Source: Paludibacteraceae bacterium (GTDB lineage: Bacteria; Bacteroidota; Bacteroidia; Bacteroidales; Paludibacteraceae). From it: a DNA stretch of 64,000 nt. Of this stretch, positions 45,513 to 54,178 are shown in pieces. The notes under the pieces are model-generated. The model made no database searches and was not told the DNA's origin. It saw only the letters and a list, made by a program, of their open reading frames with translations. The first letter of the stretch is position 1, and each line of letters opens with the position of its first letter. The stretch spans positions 178,280 to 242,279 of the forward strand of contig JAKSLB010000001.1 of NCBI GenBank assembly GCA_024401435.1, read 5' to 3'. The position numbers and the translations under genes are program-made.

Positions 45513-46148
45513 ATGAACAAGAAAATTTTTTATGTAATGTTAGCATTGGTAATGTGTGCATGTGGCACACAAACCACAAAAGAAGACAACAATAACGTAG
45601 AAGGAACAAGTCAAGCAGATAGCGCAACTTGTACAAAACCAGATTCTATCGCAATTGATACGACTTCTGCCGTAGTATCACAAAAAAAACCTGACAGCAA
45701 AAAAGCTATAGAGCAAAATAATGTGATTGCCGTTAAATTTATGGGTTATTTCAAAGATTACGCCAGATTAAAATCATCCAACAACTATATCAAAGCTTCT
45801 AAGGTATTTCCTGAAATCGCTTCAAGGGAAGATTTTTCCGTCAAAACAGATGGTGAAGAAGTTTACTTAATCATTGCAAAATTTGACAGCGCAAAAGTTT
45901 CCATCAACGAACTTACATTTGATATGTTACTCAATGGTCAAGACGAAAGTGACGGAAAAGTTTTATTTGAAGGAGAAGCTAACACACCCTATTTAATAAA
46001 ATGTAATGTAAGCGATACACACTCTGACATTAACATTCACGTTGAATATGGAAATGGGGAAATAATCAATTACTCTCCTAGATTAAGTTTGCAAGATGGA
46101 TCTGTCATCACATCCCAAACTGGCATTCAAGAAATAATATTTAAATAA
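45513..46148 (+). CDS. Putative lipoprotein, unknown function
   Basis: A 211-residue protein with a lipoprotein-type signal (hydrophobic stretch ending ALVMCACG; Cys17 is the likely acylated residue). A Thr/Ser/Asp-rich linker to about residue 60 would extend it from the membrane. The remaining about 150 residues are mixed alpha/beta (AVKFMGYFKDYARLKSS, EVYLIIAKFDSAKVSINELTFDMLLNGQDESDG) and match no family I know. It has a strong promoter and a 100-nt leader with two alternative hairpins. It is upstream of and co-directional with the 17-repeat protein, but about 255 nt separate them. Confidence 0.7.
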   Translation: MNKKIFYVMLALVMCACGTQTTKEDNNNVEGTSQADSATCTKPDSIAIDTTSAVVSQKKPDSKKAIEQNNVIAVKFMGYFKDYARLKSSNNYIKASKVFPEIASREDFSVKTDGEEVYLIIAKFDSAKVSINELTFDMLLNGQDESDGKVLFEGEANTPYLIKCNVSDTHSDINIHVEYGNGEIINYSPRLSLQDGSVITSQTGIQEIIFK

Positions 46149-46176
46149 TTATTTTTCAACAAAACAAAAAAAATCT

Positions 46177-46184
46177 TATTTTTG
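46177..46184 (+). promoter_or_regulatory. Putative promoter of the 17-repeat gene
   Basis: TATTTTTG matches the -7 consensus, about 220 nt before the ATG at 46405. No good -33 element is seen. Confidence 0.3.
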
Positions 46185-46404
46185 TAGTTTAATTGTAAAA
46201 TGGGTAATTATAAACACCCTAAAAATTAATTTAAAATTTACAAAAAAGAGATTCTGTAATCCTTTTTGTGTTTTGAATTCTTGTTTACATCTTGTTAAAT
46301 TCCTTAACGATTGTTTTAGGTCAAAATAATAGTATGATTAACAATATGATTCAAGCAATAGGAAAAGGCATATGGTAATCCAGATTAAACTATAAAATTA
46401 TCTT

Positions 46405-49400
46405 ATGAAAAAAAGATTTTGTCTATTCTTATCTTTACTATGTACATTTTCATTTGCATGGTCAACGGATTATTTTCAATTACAAAATTCTGATTTCGAA
46501 GAGTGGGAAACCCAAAATGGAGGTGCTGAACCAGTTATGTGGAACACTTATGCTACCGCAGGTGGTAGTTTAGGTTCTATGGTACAAAGCATAGAACAGT
46601 GTTCTAAATCTACTGATGTACATAAAAACTCGAAAGGACAATATTCTGCTGCTGTTAAAGCCAGAAAAGTTCTCCTTAGTATCATTGCCAATGGAATGAT
46701 TACAACAGGTCAGATTGAAGGAAACTCTGCAACTGCAACCAGTGAGGACAATCACAATATTTCAAAAATAAAAGAAGGATACGCATCTCCCTTTACTGGA
46801 AGACCGGACTCTGTTTCAGGATGGCTCAAAACAGGCTTCAAATCCACTTCCCAATTAGGACGTTTCTATTTTGTTTTTCATGACGAAAGTAACACACAAG
46901 ACCCTGGAACGAACATGTCGCAGGTAATTGCTGTCGCAGGTACAAATGTAAATTATGCTTCTGATTGGCAAAGGGTTTCTATCCCATTATATTATAAAGG
47001 GGAAACACTGACTATCCTAAACGAAGGTGGAAACGCTTCTCGTACTCCTGCTAGTACAAAAGAACGTCCTTCTTATTGTTTAGCCTCCATCGCCACCAAT
47101 TACTTGGCTGGGAAAGGTAATGCTTCAGATGTACTATATGTGGATGAAATCGAAATGATCTATAACTCTAAACTGAAATCTTTAAAGATTGATGGCTCTA
47201 CCATATCTGGGTTCAGTAAAGACATCTATTCTTATTCCGTAGATAAAAGTTACGACGATGTGTCTGTAACCTATGAAAGTGATGGTAAATTTGCCACTAT
47301 CGACAAAAACTATGATTCTTCCACCAGCACACTTACTCTTACCATTAAAGGTGATGACTACAGCGCTACCAACAATCACCACACCTACACAATCACATTT
47401 AAAGCTGGCGCACCTTCTTGCGACGCTCTACTAACTTCATTCAAAATCAACGGAACTCAAATTAGTGGCTTCAATTCATCCACTAAAGCTTACACTTTGA
47501 ATGATGTCTATGCTAACGTATCGTCATCTATCTCTTACACTGCATCCGATTGTGCTGAAACGTCTCAATCATGGGATGAAACAACACAAACATTAACAAT
47601 TACAGTAACTAACAAAAGTGGTTATGCAGAAAACAGCAATACATATACATTCAAATTCCACCAAGCTTATGGTGCTCAGTTAACAAGCTTAAAAATCGGA
47701 GGAACCGAAATCTCTGGATTCTCCGCCTCAACGTACTCTTATACTACTGATCGAGCTTATAATGAAAATGAACTCTCCTATACAATCAGTGAAGGAGCCA
47801 CCATTGAAAAAAGTTATAACAGTAATACATACAAACTAACACTCACTGTTAAAGGTGGTGACTTTGCCGTTAATAGTAGCAATTTCAAAACTTATACTAT
47901 CCAGTATCATGCTCCTTATGGTGCACAACTTACTGACGTGAAACTATTTGATAAAACCATTGCAAACTTTGCAGCCTCAACCTACAAATACACAGTTTCA
48001 AATGCATATTACGAAGATAAAGTTAGTTACACTGCAGACGCAAACGCTACTGTTGAGAAAAGCTACAACTCTTCAACAAACATTTTAACACTCGTAGTTA
48101 AAGGTGGTGATTTCGCATGGAACCCATCTAACACAAATACCTATACCATCCAATTCCATGCACCATTTGGATCCATCTTGACAACTCTTTCTATTAATGG
48201 TTCTGCCATCGCTGCCTTCTCTTCTACAAAATATGAATACTCGGTTAAAAATACTTATATCGAAGGTTCTACAAAAATCACTTACACTGCCAGTGAAAAT
48301 GCAACAGTATCTGCAGCCTACAACGCTACCCAAAATACATACACACTAATCGTTAAGGGTGGCGATTATGAGTATAACAATGCGAATACACATACATATA
48401 CAATTTCATTCCATAATTCGTATGGTAGTCAACTTACTGATTTAAAGAACAATGGAACAACAATTAATGGCTTTACGCCATCTACTTATAACTACACATT
48501 AAAAGAGACCTATTCTGCATCATCTATCACCTACACAGCTGATGACGAAGCAACCGTTTCTTCATCTTACAACGAAGCAAATTATAAACTTACCTTGACA
48601 GTTTCGGGCGGTGATATCAAAGAAAATCCTACCAATCAAAAAGTTTATACCATAACATTCCATGCACCTTACGGATGTAAATTACAATCTTTAAGCATTA
48701 ATGGAAAAGCATTAAGTGATTTCAACAGTTCTGAATACTATTATACTGTATCTGACACCTATAAAGAAGGTATAGTATCTTACCAAACAGATAGTGAAGC
48801 AACTGCTACAGAAAGCTATGATGCTAAATCCAACACATTAACGATTGTGGTTTCAGGTGGTGACATAGCAACGAACAAAACAAACAAACAGACTTACTAC
48901 GTAAAATTCCACGATGCTTATGGGGCACAACTTACCACTTTAAAATTAAATGGTTCGACCCTTAGCGGATTTGCACCTAACGTATACAATTACTCTGTGA
49001 AAAGTACATACGACGCGCAAAAAACTTCAATCACTTTCACAGCAAATGAGGAAGCAACAACAACCGCCTCTTTCAATGAAAGCACCAACACTTACGTAAT
49101 CGTGGTCAAAGGTGGTGACTATGTTAGCAATCCTAGCAATACAAACATATACACCATCGCTTTCCACGACTCATATGGTTCACAATTGACAAGCTTATCT
49201 ATCGCTAATGCATCTATTGAAGGTTTCTCTCCTTCTAAATACGAATACACAGTAGCCAATGCTTACGATCCTACTCTGGTTACCTATACAGCTGATGCGG
49301 ATGCAACTGTTGAGGTTTCCACTGATGCTAAAAATTATAAAGTCACATTGAAAGTGAAAGGTGGAGATTTCGCAGATAATAGTAGTAATTTCAATACCTA

Positions 49401-51408
49401 CAACATCAACTTCCATGCACCTTATGAATACCAACTTACATCATTAACTATCAATGGTAGTTCAGTAACTAATTTCAGTCCTAACACTTACAACTATTCA
49501 GTAAAGAATACTTATAAGGACTCTGAAGTCAAATATACAATCAGTACAGATGCCACTGTTACTGAGAACTATGACGAAGCATCTAACTCATTAATAATCA
49601 CAGTAAAATCAGGAGAAAAGAATTCTGCGAATACAAACAAATATACTATTAATTTCCATAATTCGTACGGATCTCAGTTAACCTCACTTAAAATTGACCG
49701 AGTAGAGATAGAAAATTTCAACCCTAATCAATATGCTTATTACGTGGCAAAAAATTATTCGGATGTGAACGTCTCTTATGTGGAGGATGAAGATGCCACA
49801 AGTACAAGTTCTTTTGATGAAGGAACCCACACGTTAACAATCACTGTAAAAGGTGGCGATTTTAATGAAAACAGTTCAAATGTGCATACATACACCATTC
49901 AATTCTGTGCACCATCCTATTTAACAGCCTTAAAAATCAATAACGCATCTATTCAAAATTTCCGTGAGACGAAATTTGCCTATACATTATCAACCACTCT
50001 ATATGAAAATGTAACAGTTACCTATGCAGCATATGAAGGATCGAAAATAGACACCACATACGATGCATCTTCCAATATATTGACGATTAAAGTAAGTGGT
50101 AGTGATATCAAAACATTCCCTGAAAACTATCACGTATACACTGTTCAATTCCATACTGCAAGCGGATCGTTGTTAACCCAATTATTAGTAAATGGTAACT
50201 TGATAGAAGATTTTGATAAAAACAAATTAAATTATATCGTTCATGGAGCATATTCGGATTACACAATCACCTACACGCCAGATGCTGATGCACGAGCAAA
50301 AATGTCTTTCAACGAAAGCAACAATTTGTTAACCATCGTTGTAAACGGAGGTGATATTGCTGAAAATCCACAAAACACTCATTCATATAAGATTCAATTC
50401 TACGCTCCATCTAAACTAAGTTCTTTAAAGGCAGATGGCGTTTCAGTTAGTGGATTCTCACCTTCCATCTACGAATATTCACTATTATCTTATGCTTATG
50501 AAGGCACAAAACTTCTTTATAATGCAGATGAAGGCACAACCATTGACACCACTTACAATGCAAGCAAACATATTCTTACGATTCAAGTAAAAGGAAAAGA
50601 TATTGATATGTTCCCAGACAACTATCATACATATGAATTGCAATTTAGTAAGCCTTTTGAATCCCAACTTCAAGATCTCAAAGTGGATGGAACTACAATC
50701 AGTTCATTTGACAAAGATCATTACAACTATAAATACGATGCAATTTATGCAGCCTCAACACTTGACATCATTCCTGACAATGGTGCGACTATTGATACAA
50801 CCTACAATAAAAAGACCCATATTCTAACCATCACCGTCAAAGGAGGTAACATCAAGAAGGTAAGCAGTAATTATCACATTTACACCATCGAATTTAATGA
50901 TCCTACGACCTATAATTCACAATTACAATCCATCCATATCAATGGTCAAGCCGTTTCTGATTTTGACCGTAATGTGTATATCTACGATATAAATGGTTCA
51001 TTAACTAACATCTCTTATGTTGCAGATGAATATGCAACTGTTTCTGAACTTTACGATGCAGAAAAGAATGCGTTATATCTCACAGTAAAAGGTGGTAATT
51101 ATGAGAAGGACACAACCAATATTCATGTATACACGTTGAAATTCACAGCACAATTTTCATTTGAATCCTATGTGACTGACCTTTCTTCGAATGGTATACA
51201 AGTATCCTCATTTGATAAAAACAACTATGAATACATTATTAGCAATAGTTACGAAGCATCAAACATCAACTACGCTATTAGTGCATTAGCTCAATATTGT
51301 GCTGATTATAATAAAGAGACAGGTCTTTTGACGATTGTTGTATGGGGAGGCGATTTTAAATCAAATCCAACTAACTTCCACACATACAAGATTCAATTCA
51401 AGAAATAA
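46405..51408 (+). CDS. Giant secreted protein: PCMD domain plus 17 cadherin-like repeats
   Basis: A 1667-residue exported protein with a signal peptide (1-21). Residues about 22-250 match the PCMD domain (putative carbohydrate metabolism domain): LQNSDFEEWE, ATAGGSLGSMVQ, SPFTGRPDSVSGWLKT. From about 255 to the end there are 17 tandem units of about 83 residues of the cadherin-like beta-sandwich type. The unit reads roughly QLTSLKINGTSISGFS, then YNYSV, TYTADEDATV, a Tyr-Asp/Asn turn, LTITVKGGDF and YTIQFHAPYGS. The copies diverge, so the array is old rather than freshly duplicated. The last unit ends directly at the stop codon with no T9SS sorting domain or anchor. It probably projects from the surface and binds glycans; this is inferred. 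Confidence 0.85.
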   Translation: MKKRFCLFLSLLCTFSFAWSTDYFQLQNSDFEEWETQNGGAEPVMWNTYATAGGSLGSMVQSIEQCSKSTDVHKNSKGQYSAAVKARKVLLSIIANGMITTGQIEGNSATATSEDNHNISKIKEGYASPFTGRPDSVSGWLKTGFKSTSQLGRFYFVFHDESNTQDPGTNMSQVIAVAGTNVNYASDWQRVSIPLYYKGETLTILNEGGNASRTPASTKERPSYCLASIATNYLAGKGNASDVLYVDEIEMIYNSKLKSLKIDGSTISGFSKDIYSYSVDKSYDDVSVTYESDGKFATIDKNYDSSTSTLTLTIKGDDYSATNNHHTYTITFKAGAPSCDALLTSFKINGTQISGFNSSTKAYTLNDVYANVSSSISYTASDCAETSQSWDETTQTLTITVTNKSGYAENSNTYTFKFHQAYGAQLTSLKIGGTEISGFSASTYSYTTDRAYNENELSYTISEGATIEKSYNSNTYKLTLTVKGGDFAVNSSNFKTYTIQYHAPYGAQLTDVKLFDKTIANFAASTYKYTVSNAYYEDKVSYTADANATVEKSYNSSTNILTLVVKGGDFAWNPSNTNTYTIQFHAPFGSILTTLSINGSAIAAFSSTKYEYSVKNTYIEGSTKITYTASENATVSAAYNATQNTYTLIVKGGDYEYNNANTHTYTISFHNSYGSQLTDLKNNGTTINGFTPSTYNYTLKETYSASSITYTADDEATVSSSYNEANYKLTLTVSGGDIKENPTNQKVYTITFHAPYGCKLQSLSINGKALSDFNSSEYYYTVSDTYKEGIVSYQTDSEATATESYDAKSNTLTIVVSGGDIATNKTNKQTYYVKFHDAYGAQLTTLKLNGSTLSGFAPNVYNYSVKSTYDAQKTSITFTANEEATTTASFNESTNTYVIVVKGGDYVSNPSNTNIYTIAFHDSYGSQLTSLSIANASIEGFSPSKYEYTVANAYDPTLVTYTADADATVEVSTDAKNYKVTLKVKGGDFADNSSNFNTYNINFHAPYEYQLTSLTINGSSVTNFSPNTYNYSVKNTYKDSEVKYTISTDATVTENYDEASNSLIITVKSGEKNSANTNKYTINFHNSYGSQLTSLKIDRVEIENFNPNQYAYYVAKNYSDVNVSYVEDEDATSTSSFDEGTHTLTITVKGGDFNENSSNVHTYTIQFCAPSYLTALKINNASIQNFRETKFAYTLSTTLYENVTVTYAAYEGSKIDTTYDASSNILTIKVSGSDIKTFPENYHVYTVQFHTASGSLLTQLLVNGNLIEDFDKNKLNYIVHGAYSDYTITYTPDADARAKMSFNESNNLLTIVVNGGDIAENPQNTHSYKIQFYAPSKLSSLKADGVSVSGFSPSIYEYSLLSYAYEGTKLLYNADEGTTIDTTYNASKHILTIQVKGKDIDMFPDNYHTYELQFSKPFESQLQDLKVDGTTISSFDKDHYNYKYDAIYAASTLDIIPDNGATIDTTYNKKTHILTITVKGGNIKKVSSNYHIYTIEFNDPTTYNSQLQSIHINGQAVSDFDRNVYIYDINGSLTNISYVADEYATVSELYDAEKNALYLTVKGGNYEKDTTNIHVYTLKFTAQFSFESYVTDLSSNGIQVSSFDKNNYEYIISNSYEASNINYAISALAQYCADYNKETGLLTIVVWGGDFKSNPTNFHTYKIQFKK
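47167..51405 (+). repeat. Seventeen tandem about 250-nt coding repeats
   Basis: The coding repeats of the cadherin-like array, each about 249 nt, beginning with units such as AAATCTTTAAAGATTGATG. Units 3-11 are most alike, mainly in the segments for GGDF and YTIQFH; the later units are more diverged. Confidence 0.75.
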
Positions 51409-51424
51409 CGATTTGCCATTTTTT

Positions 51425-51550
51425 AGGAGGGCGTATGCGATACGCCCGTACGTACGGGCGTATTGCATACGCCCTCTCAAAAAAATTGCATACGCCCTCT
51501 CAAAAAAAATCGCATAAGCCTCCTCAAAAAAGATTGCATACGCCCTCCTC
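51425..51550. repeat. Palindrome array C (GGGCGTAT-type)
   Basis: Two facing palindromes, GGGCGTATGCGATACGCCC and GGGCGTATTGCATACGCCC, are joined by GTAC and make a perfect-looking cruciform. Three or four degenerate half copies (GCATACGCCCTC) follow, spaced by CTCAAAAAAA. The family is the same as arrays A and B, with a T for A change in each arm. It lies between the convergent 17-repeat and VWA genes. Confidence 0.8.
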
Positions 51551-51588
51551 AAAAAAAAATGGCGCATTCGAAAATCGAACACGCCATT
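51551..51588 (-). terminator. Terminator of the VWA-DUF3883 gene
   Basis: AATGGCG (51559-51565) pairs with CGCCATT (51582-51588), with a second inner stem TTCG/CGAA. On the minus strand nine T follow. Confidence 0.8.
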
Positions 51589-51619
51589 CAGGAATAAATT
51601 AGAAGTTTTTACAAAACTA

Positions 51620-53209
51620 TTACTTCACTGTCAACATAACCTGACCAGCCTTTACTTTTTCATTTTTAGAAGCACCTGGACGAACTTTTCCGTTCATCAA
51701 GGAACCAATCAAGTTATCAATCAAAACAATCTTAGGAGTATCTTCTACGTTACGTACCAAATAAACTTGGTAGTTACGATTGTTATTCAAACACATATCC
51801 CACTCTTTTTCTGTCAAGAAGAATGTCTTTGAATCATCTTTAGCTCCCTTACAAGCTATATAATACTCGGTTGTATTGTTTTCATAATCTACAATTTCAA
51901 AATCGTATCCATTGGTAACTTTCGTTTTCTCATTGCACCATTTAACACGATTAGGATATTTCTTTTCAAGATAATCAAACAAAATCTTTTCGCTAGCAGC
52001 AGAAACCGCCTGACGAGCCACAGCATCAAGATCTATGACAACTTTTCTGTCTCGCTCTTTTAATTGATCTATAGCAACCTGAAGATCATTCTTATTTGCT
52101 TCCAAAGCTTGAATCTCTTCATCTTTATCTGAAACAACGCCCTTTAGTTGTTGAATAGTCTCATTTGCTTCCTTAACAGTTTCTTGCAACTGATTAATGC
52201 TTTCAAGATTTGTCTTCTCTGCAGCACGAAGTTGTTCGTTCTCCTTGGTTAATTCTTCTCTCTCCTTCAAAACACGTTGCAATGTTTCCATATTAGACTT
52301 CAATAAAGATTCAATATCTTCATTGACATTTTGAAGAGCAGATACTGCATCGAAATGTTCTTTATTTTGATTTTGAGGAACAGAAGCAGCTTTCACCGAC
52401 TCTGCGACCTTGGCAAAATTCTTATTATTAATCTCAACAACAGGTTTCTTCACAGGTTCTTCGTGTTTTTCTTCCACCTTAGGTTGTTGAGCTGGTTGAG
52501 CATTTACTTTAGGTTGTTGAACAAATGCTGCCATTTTAGGAGCTTCTGACACTGGCTCTTCTTTTACAACAACTTTTGGTTCCTCTTTCACTTCCACTTT
52601 AGGTTCTGCTTTCACCTCTGCTTTAGGAGCAGCAGGAGCGACATACTTACCATTCAATGCATCGATAATTGGAGCAACCAACTCACGAATAGCAAATGGA
52701 TCGCTTAACTTATCTTCAGGGATATTGCAACATACGCCACTGGTAAGTTCAACACTCTTTTGAGCTGAACGCAAATCAGAGTCTCTCATAGCAATACCAA
52801 TAATATTAACCTGAATACCTTGTTGTGCCAATTTCTCAACCTCATATTCAAGGACACCACCATCAGTATCTTCACCAGCTGTAATAACAACTATTCTCTT
52901 TCCTTCAGCATCCATAGATTTTAATGACTCCATAGACTCCTTCACTGTAGCAGCAACAGGGGCACCACCACTTGCCAATGGAAGTGATGTAGCTTTCTTA
53001 ATAAAATCAGCCTTTGTGTTAGGTTCTGCTAAATCAAGAGATTTAATTATGATAGGAGATCCGCAAACTGATTTGAAAATTCTCATTCCAAACACTCCTG
53101 AAAAGTCGAAATTAGGAGCAATCTCATCTGTCAAAATTCTCTGTGTAATAGACAACTTTTTGTCCATCTTATCGGAAATATCGATAAGAAAATCGGTTAC
53201 TTGTTTCAT
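51620..53209 (-). CDS. VWA / coiled-coil / DUF3883 fusion protein
   Basis: A 529-residue cytoplasmic protein without signal peptide. Residues 1-190 are a von Willebrand A fold (FLIDISDKMDKK, VVITAGEDTDGG, GIQVNIIGIAM). The metal site is altered: DxSxS reads DISDK, GGTP reads GGAP and the second Asp is Ala. A Pro/Glu/Lys-rich linker (about 195-265) and a long coiled coil (about 290-400) follow. Residues about 405-500 are a DUF3883 domain (GYDFEIVD ... YYIACKGAKDD ... FFLTEKEWD ... NYQVYLVRNV), a PD-(D/E)xK-like fold. The usual E-x-K there reads A-C-K, so nuclease activity is doubtful. It looks like a scaffold or sensor. Neighbours give no clue, as it is alone on its strand with its own terminator. 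Confidence 0.8.
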   Translation of the reverse strand: MKQVTDFLIDISDKMDKKLSITQRILTDEIAPNFDFSGVFGMRIFKSVCGSPIIIKSLDLAEPNTKADFIKKATSLPLASGGAPVAATVKESMESLKSMDAEGKRIVVITAGEDTDGGVLEYEVEKLAQQGIQVNIIGIAMRDSDLRSAQKSVELTSGVCCNIPEDKLSDPFAIRELVAPIIDALNGKYVAPAAPKAEVKAEPKVEVKEEPKVVVKEEPVSEAPKMAAFVQQPKVNAQPAQQPKVEEKHEEPVKKPVVEINNKNFAKVAESVKAASVPQNQNKEHFDAVSALQNVNEDIESLLKSNMETLQRVLKEREELTKENEQLRAAEKTNLESINQLQETVKEANETIQQLKGVVSDKDEEIQALEANKNDLQVAIDQLKERDRKVVIDLDAVARQAVSAASEKILFDYLEKKYPNRVKWCNEKTKVTNGYDFEIVDYENNTTEYYIACKGAKDDSKTFFLTEKEWDMCLNNNRNYQVYLVRNVEDTPKIVLIDNLIGSLMNGKVRPGASKNEKVKAGQVMLTVK

Positions 53210-53650
53210 GGTATAATATCCTTTTTTTTAATTTTTTGCTAAAATAATAATTGTATTTGTAAAAATATGTAAAATCCCATTCTTTTTTTTTAAAATTGAA
53301 GAATTAATAGAACTCCCCTTAAATATATTTGATTGAAAAAAAATGTCCTTTGGTTGAATAAAAAAAAAAAATACTATACAATGAATTATTTTAGCATTGC
53401 AAAAAGTGTAATGAGATACGTCATAATTCTTTTCATTGAAATCAATGCAAATTGAATGAAATGGAAACATACAAAAGATGCTGAAAGGTTTATTTATTCA
53501 GTTGTCCGCTTTATAAAATGGATTTTTTGTGTTTTTTGCATGAAATTATGACCCTAAATCGTGTTGTTCTATATAGTTCGAAGTCAGTTTGCTGTGAAGC
53601 AAGTTGACTTTTTATTTATTTAACTAAATAATGTAATGTACAATATTTAT
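53210..53650. other. Intergenic region with an orphan terminator
   Basis: The roughly 490-nt gap between divergent genes contains A- and T-runs, a solo MITE end (TAGAACTCCCCTTAAAT, 53308-53324) and a strong plus-strand terminator at 53581 with no gene in front of it. No open frame of note is seen. Confidence 0.45.
53581..53613 (+). terminator. Orphan Rho-independent terminator
   Basis: AAGTCAGTTTGCT (53581-53593) and AGCAAGTTGACTT (53598-53610) pair with two wobbles around a GTGA tetraloop, then a T run. No plus-strand gene precedes it within 2 kb. Confidence 0.7.
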
Positions 53651-53653
53651 ATT

Positions 53654-53662
53654 TATATTTGC
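53654..53662 (+). promoter_or_regulatory. Promoter -7 element of the 53702 gene pair
   Basis: TATATTTGC, a perfect match, 40 nt before the ATG at 53702. Confidence 0.5.
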
Positions 53663-53701
53663 AAGCAAAGTCAAAATAATATTTAAATAAATTTGATACC
53701 A

Positions 53702-54178
53702 ATGAAAATGACAAGAAAAATAGGCATTATGGCTATCGCTCTATTCACATTTGGAGCTATGGTTCATGCTCAAAATTCAGTATCCATTATAGACAAAAGT
53801 GGAAAAATAACCGGACTTTCTCTCTCGAATGATGGTAAATTATATTTTGAGAACGACAATTTGATGATTAAGAATTCTGCTTCCGATGCGGTTCAAACAT
53901 ACGCATTAGCCAATATTAAAAAGATAGTTTTCACAGAATTGTCTGGCTTAAATGATGTGGAGATGGAAAATATCGCCATATTCCCTAATCCTACAACAGA
54001 TAATGTGTACGTTGCATACGCTAAAGAGGGTGACAAAGCCGAACTTTACACATGGAACGGACTTTTATTAGCCACAAAAAGTTACTCGACCGACAAAGGT
54101 GTTTCTCTATCCGAGTATCCAATCGGATTATATATTTTACGTATCAATGGTCAATCTTTTAAAATCAGTAAAAAATGA
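53702..54178 (+). CDS. Small exported protein with T9SS type-A sorting domain
   Basis: A 158-residue protein starting at ATG 53702 (an in-frame TTG at 53693 and an ATG at 53708 are alternatives). It has a signal peptide (about 1-24). A short beta-rich part (about 25-85; SVSIIDKSGKITGLSLSND ... ALANIKKIVFTE) has the pattern seen at the N-terminus of many Bacteroidetes surface proteins. A complete T9SS type-A sorting domain follows (IAIFPNPTTDNVYVAY ... YPIGLYILRINGQSFKISKK). There is almost no passenger. Its TGA overlaps the next ATG (ATGA at 54175-54178), so the two are translationally coupled and probably work together on the cell surface. Confidence 0.78.
   Translation: MKMTRKIGIMAIALFTFGAMVHAQNSVSIIDKSGKITGLSLSNDGKLYFENDNLMIKNSASDAVQTYALANIKKIVFTELSGLNDVEMENIAIFPNPTTDNVYVAYAKEGDKAELYTWNGLLLATKSYSTDKGVSLSEYPIGLYILRINGQSFKISKK

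Noticed and set aside
51425-51550. CRISPR-like look of the regularly spaced repeats (also at 41352 and 43016)
   Set aside because: The units are palindromes and half palindromes, spacing varies, spacers are AT-rich filler rather than unique sequences, and no cas gene is present.
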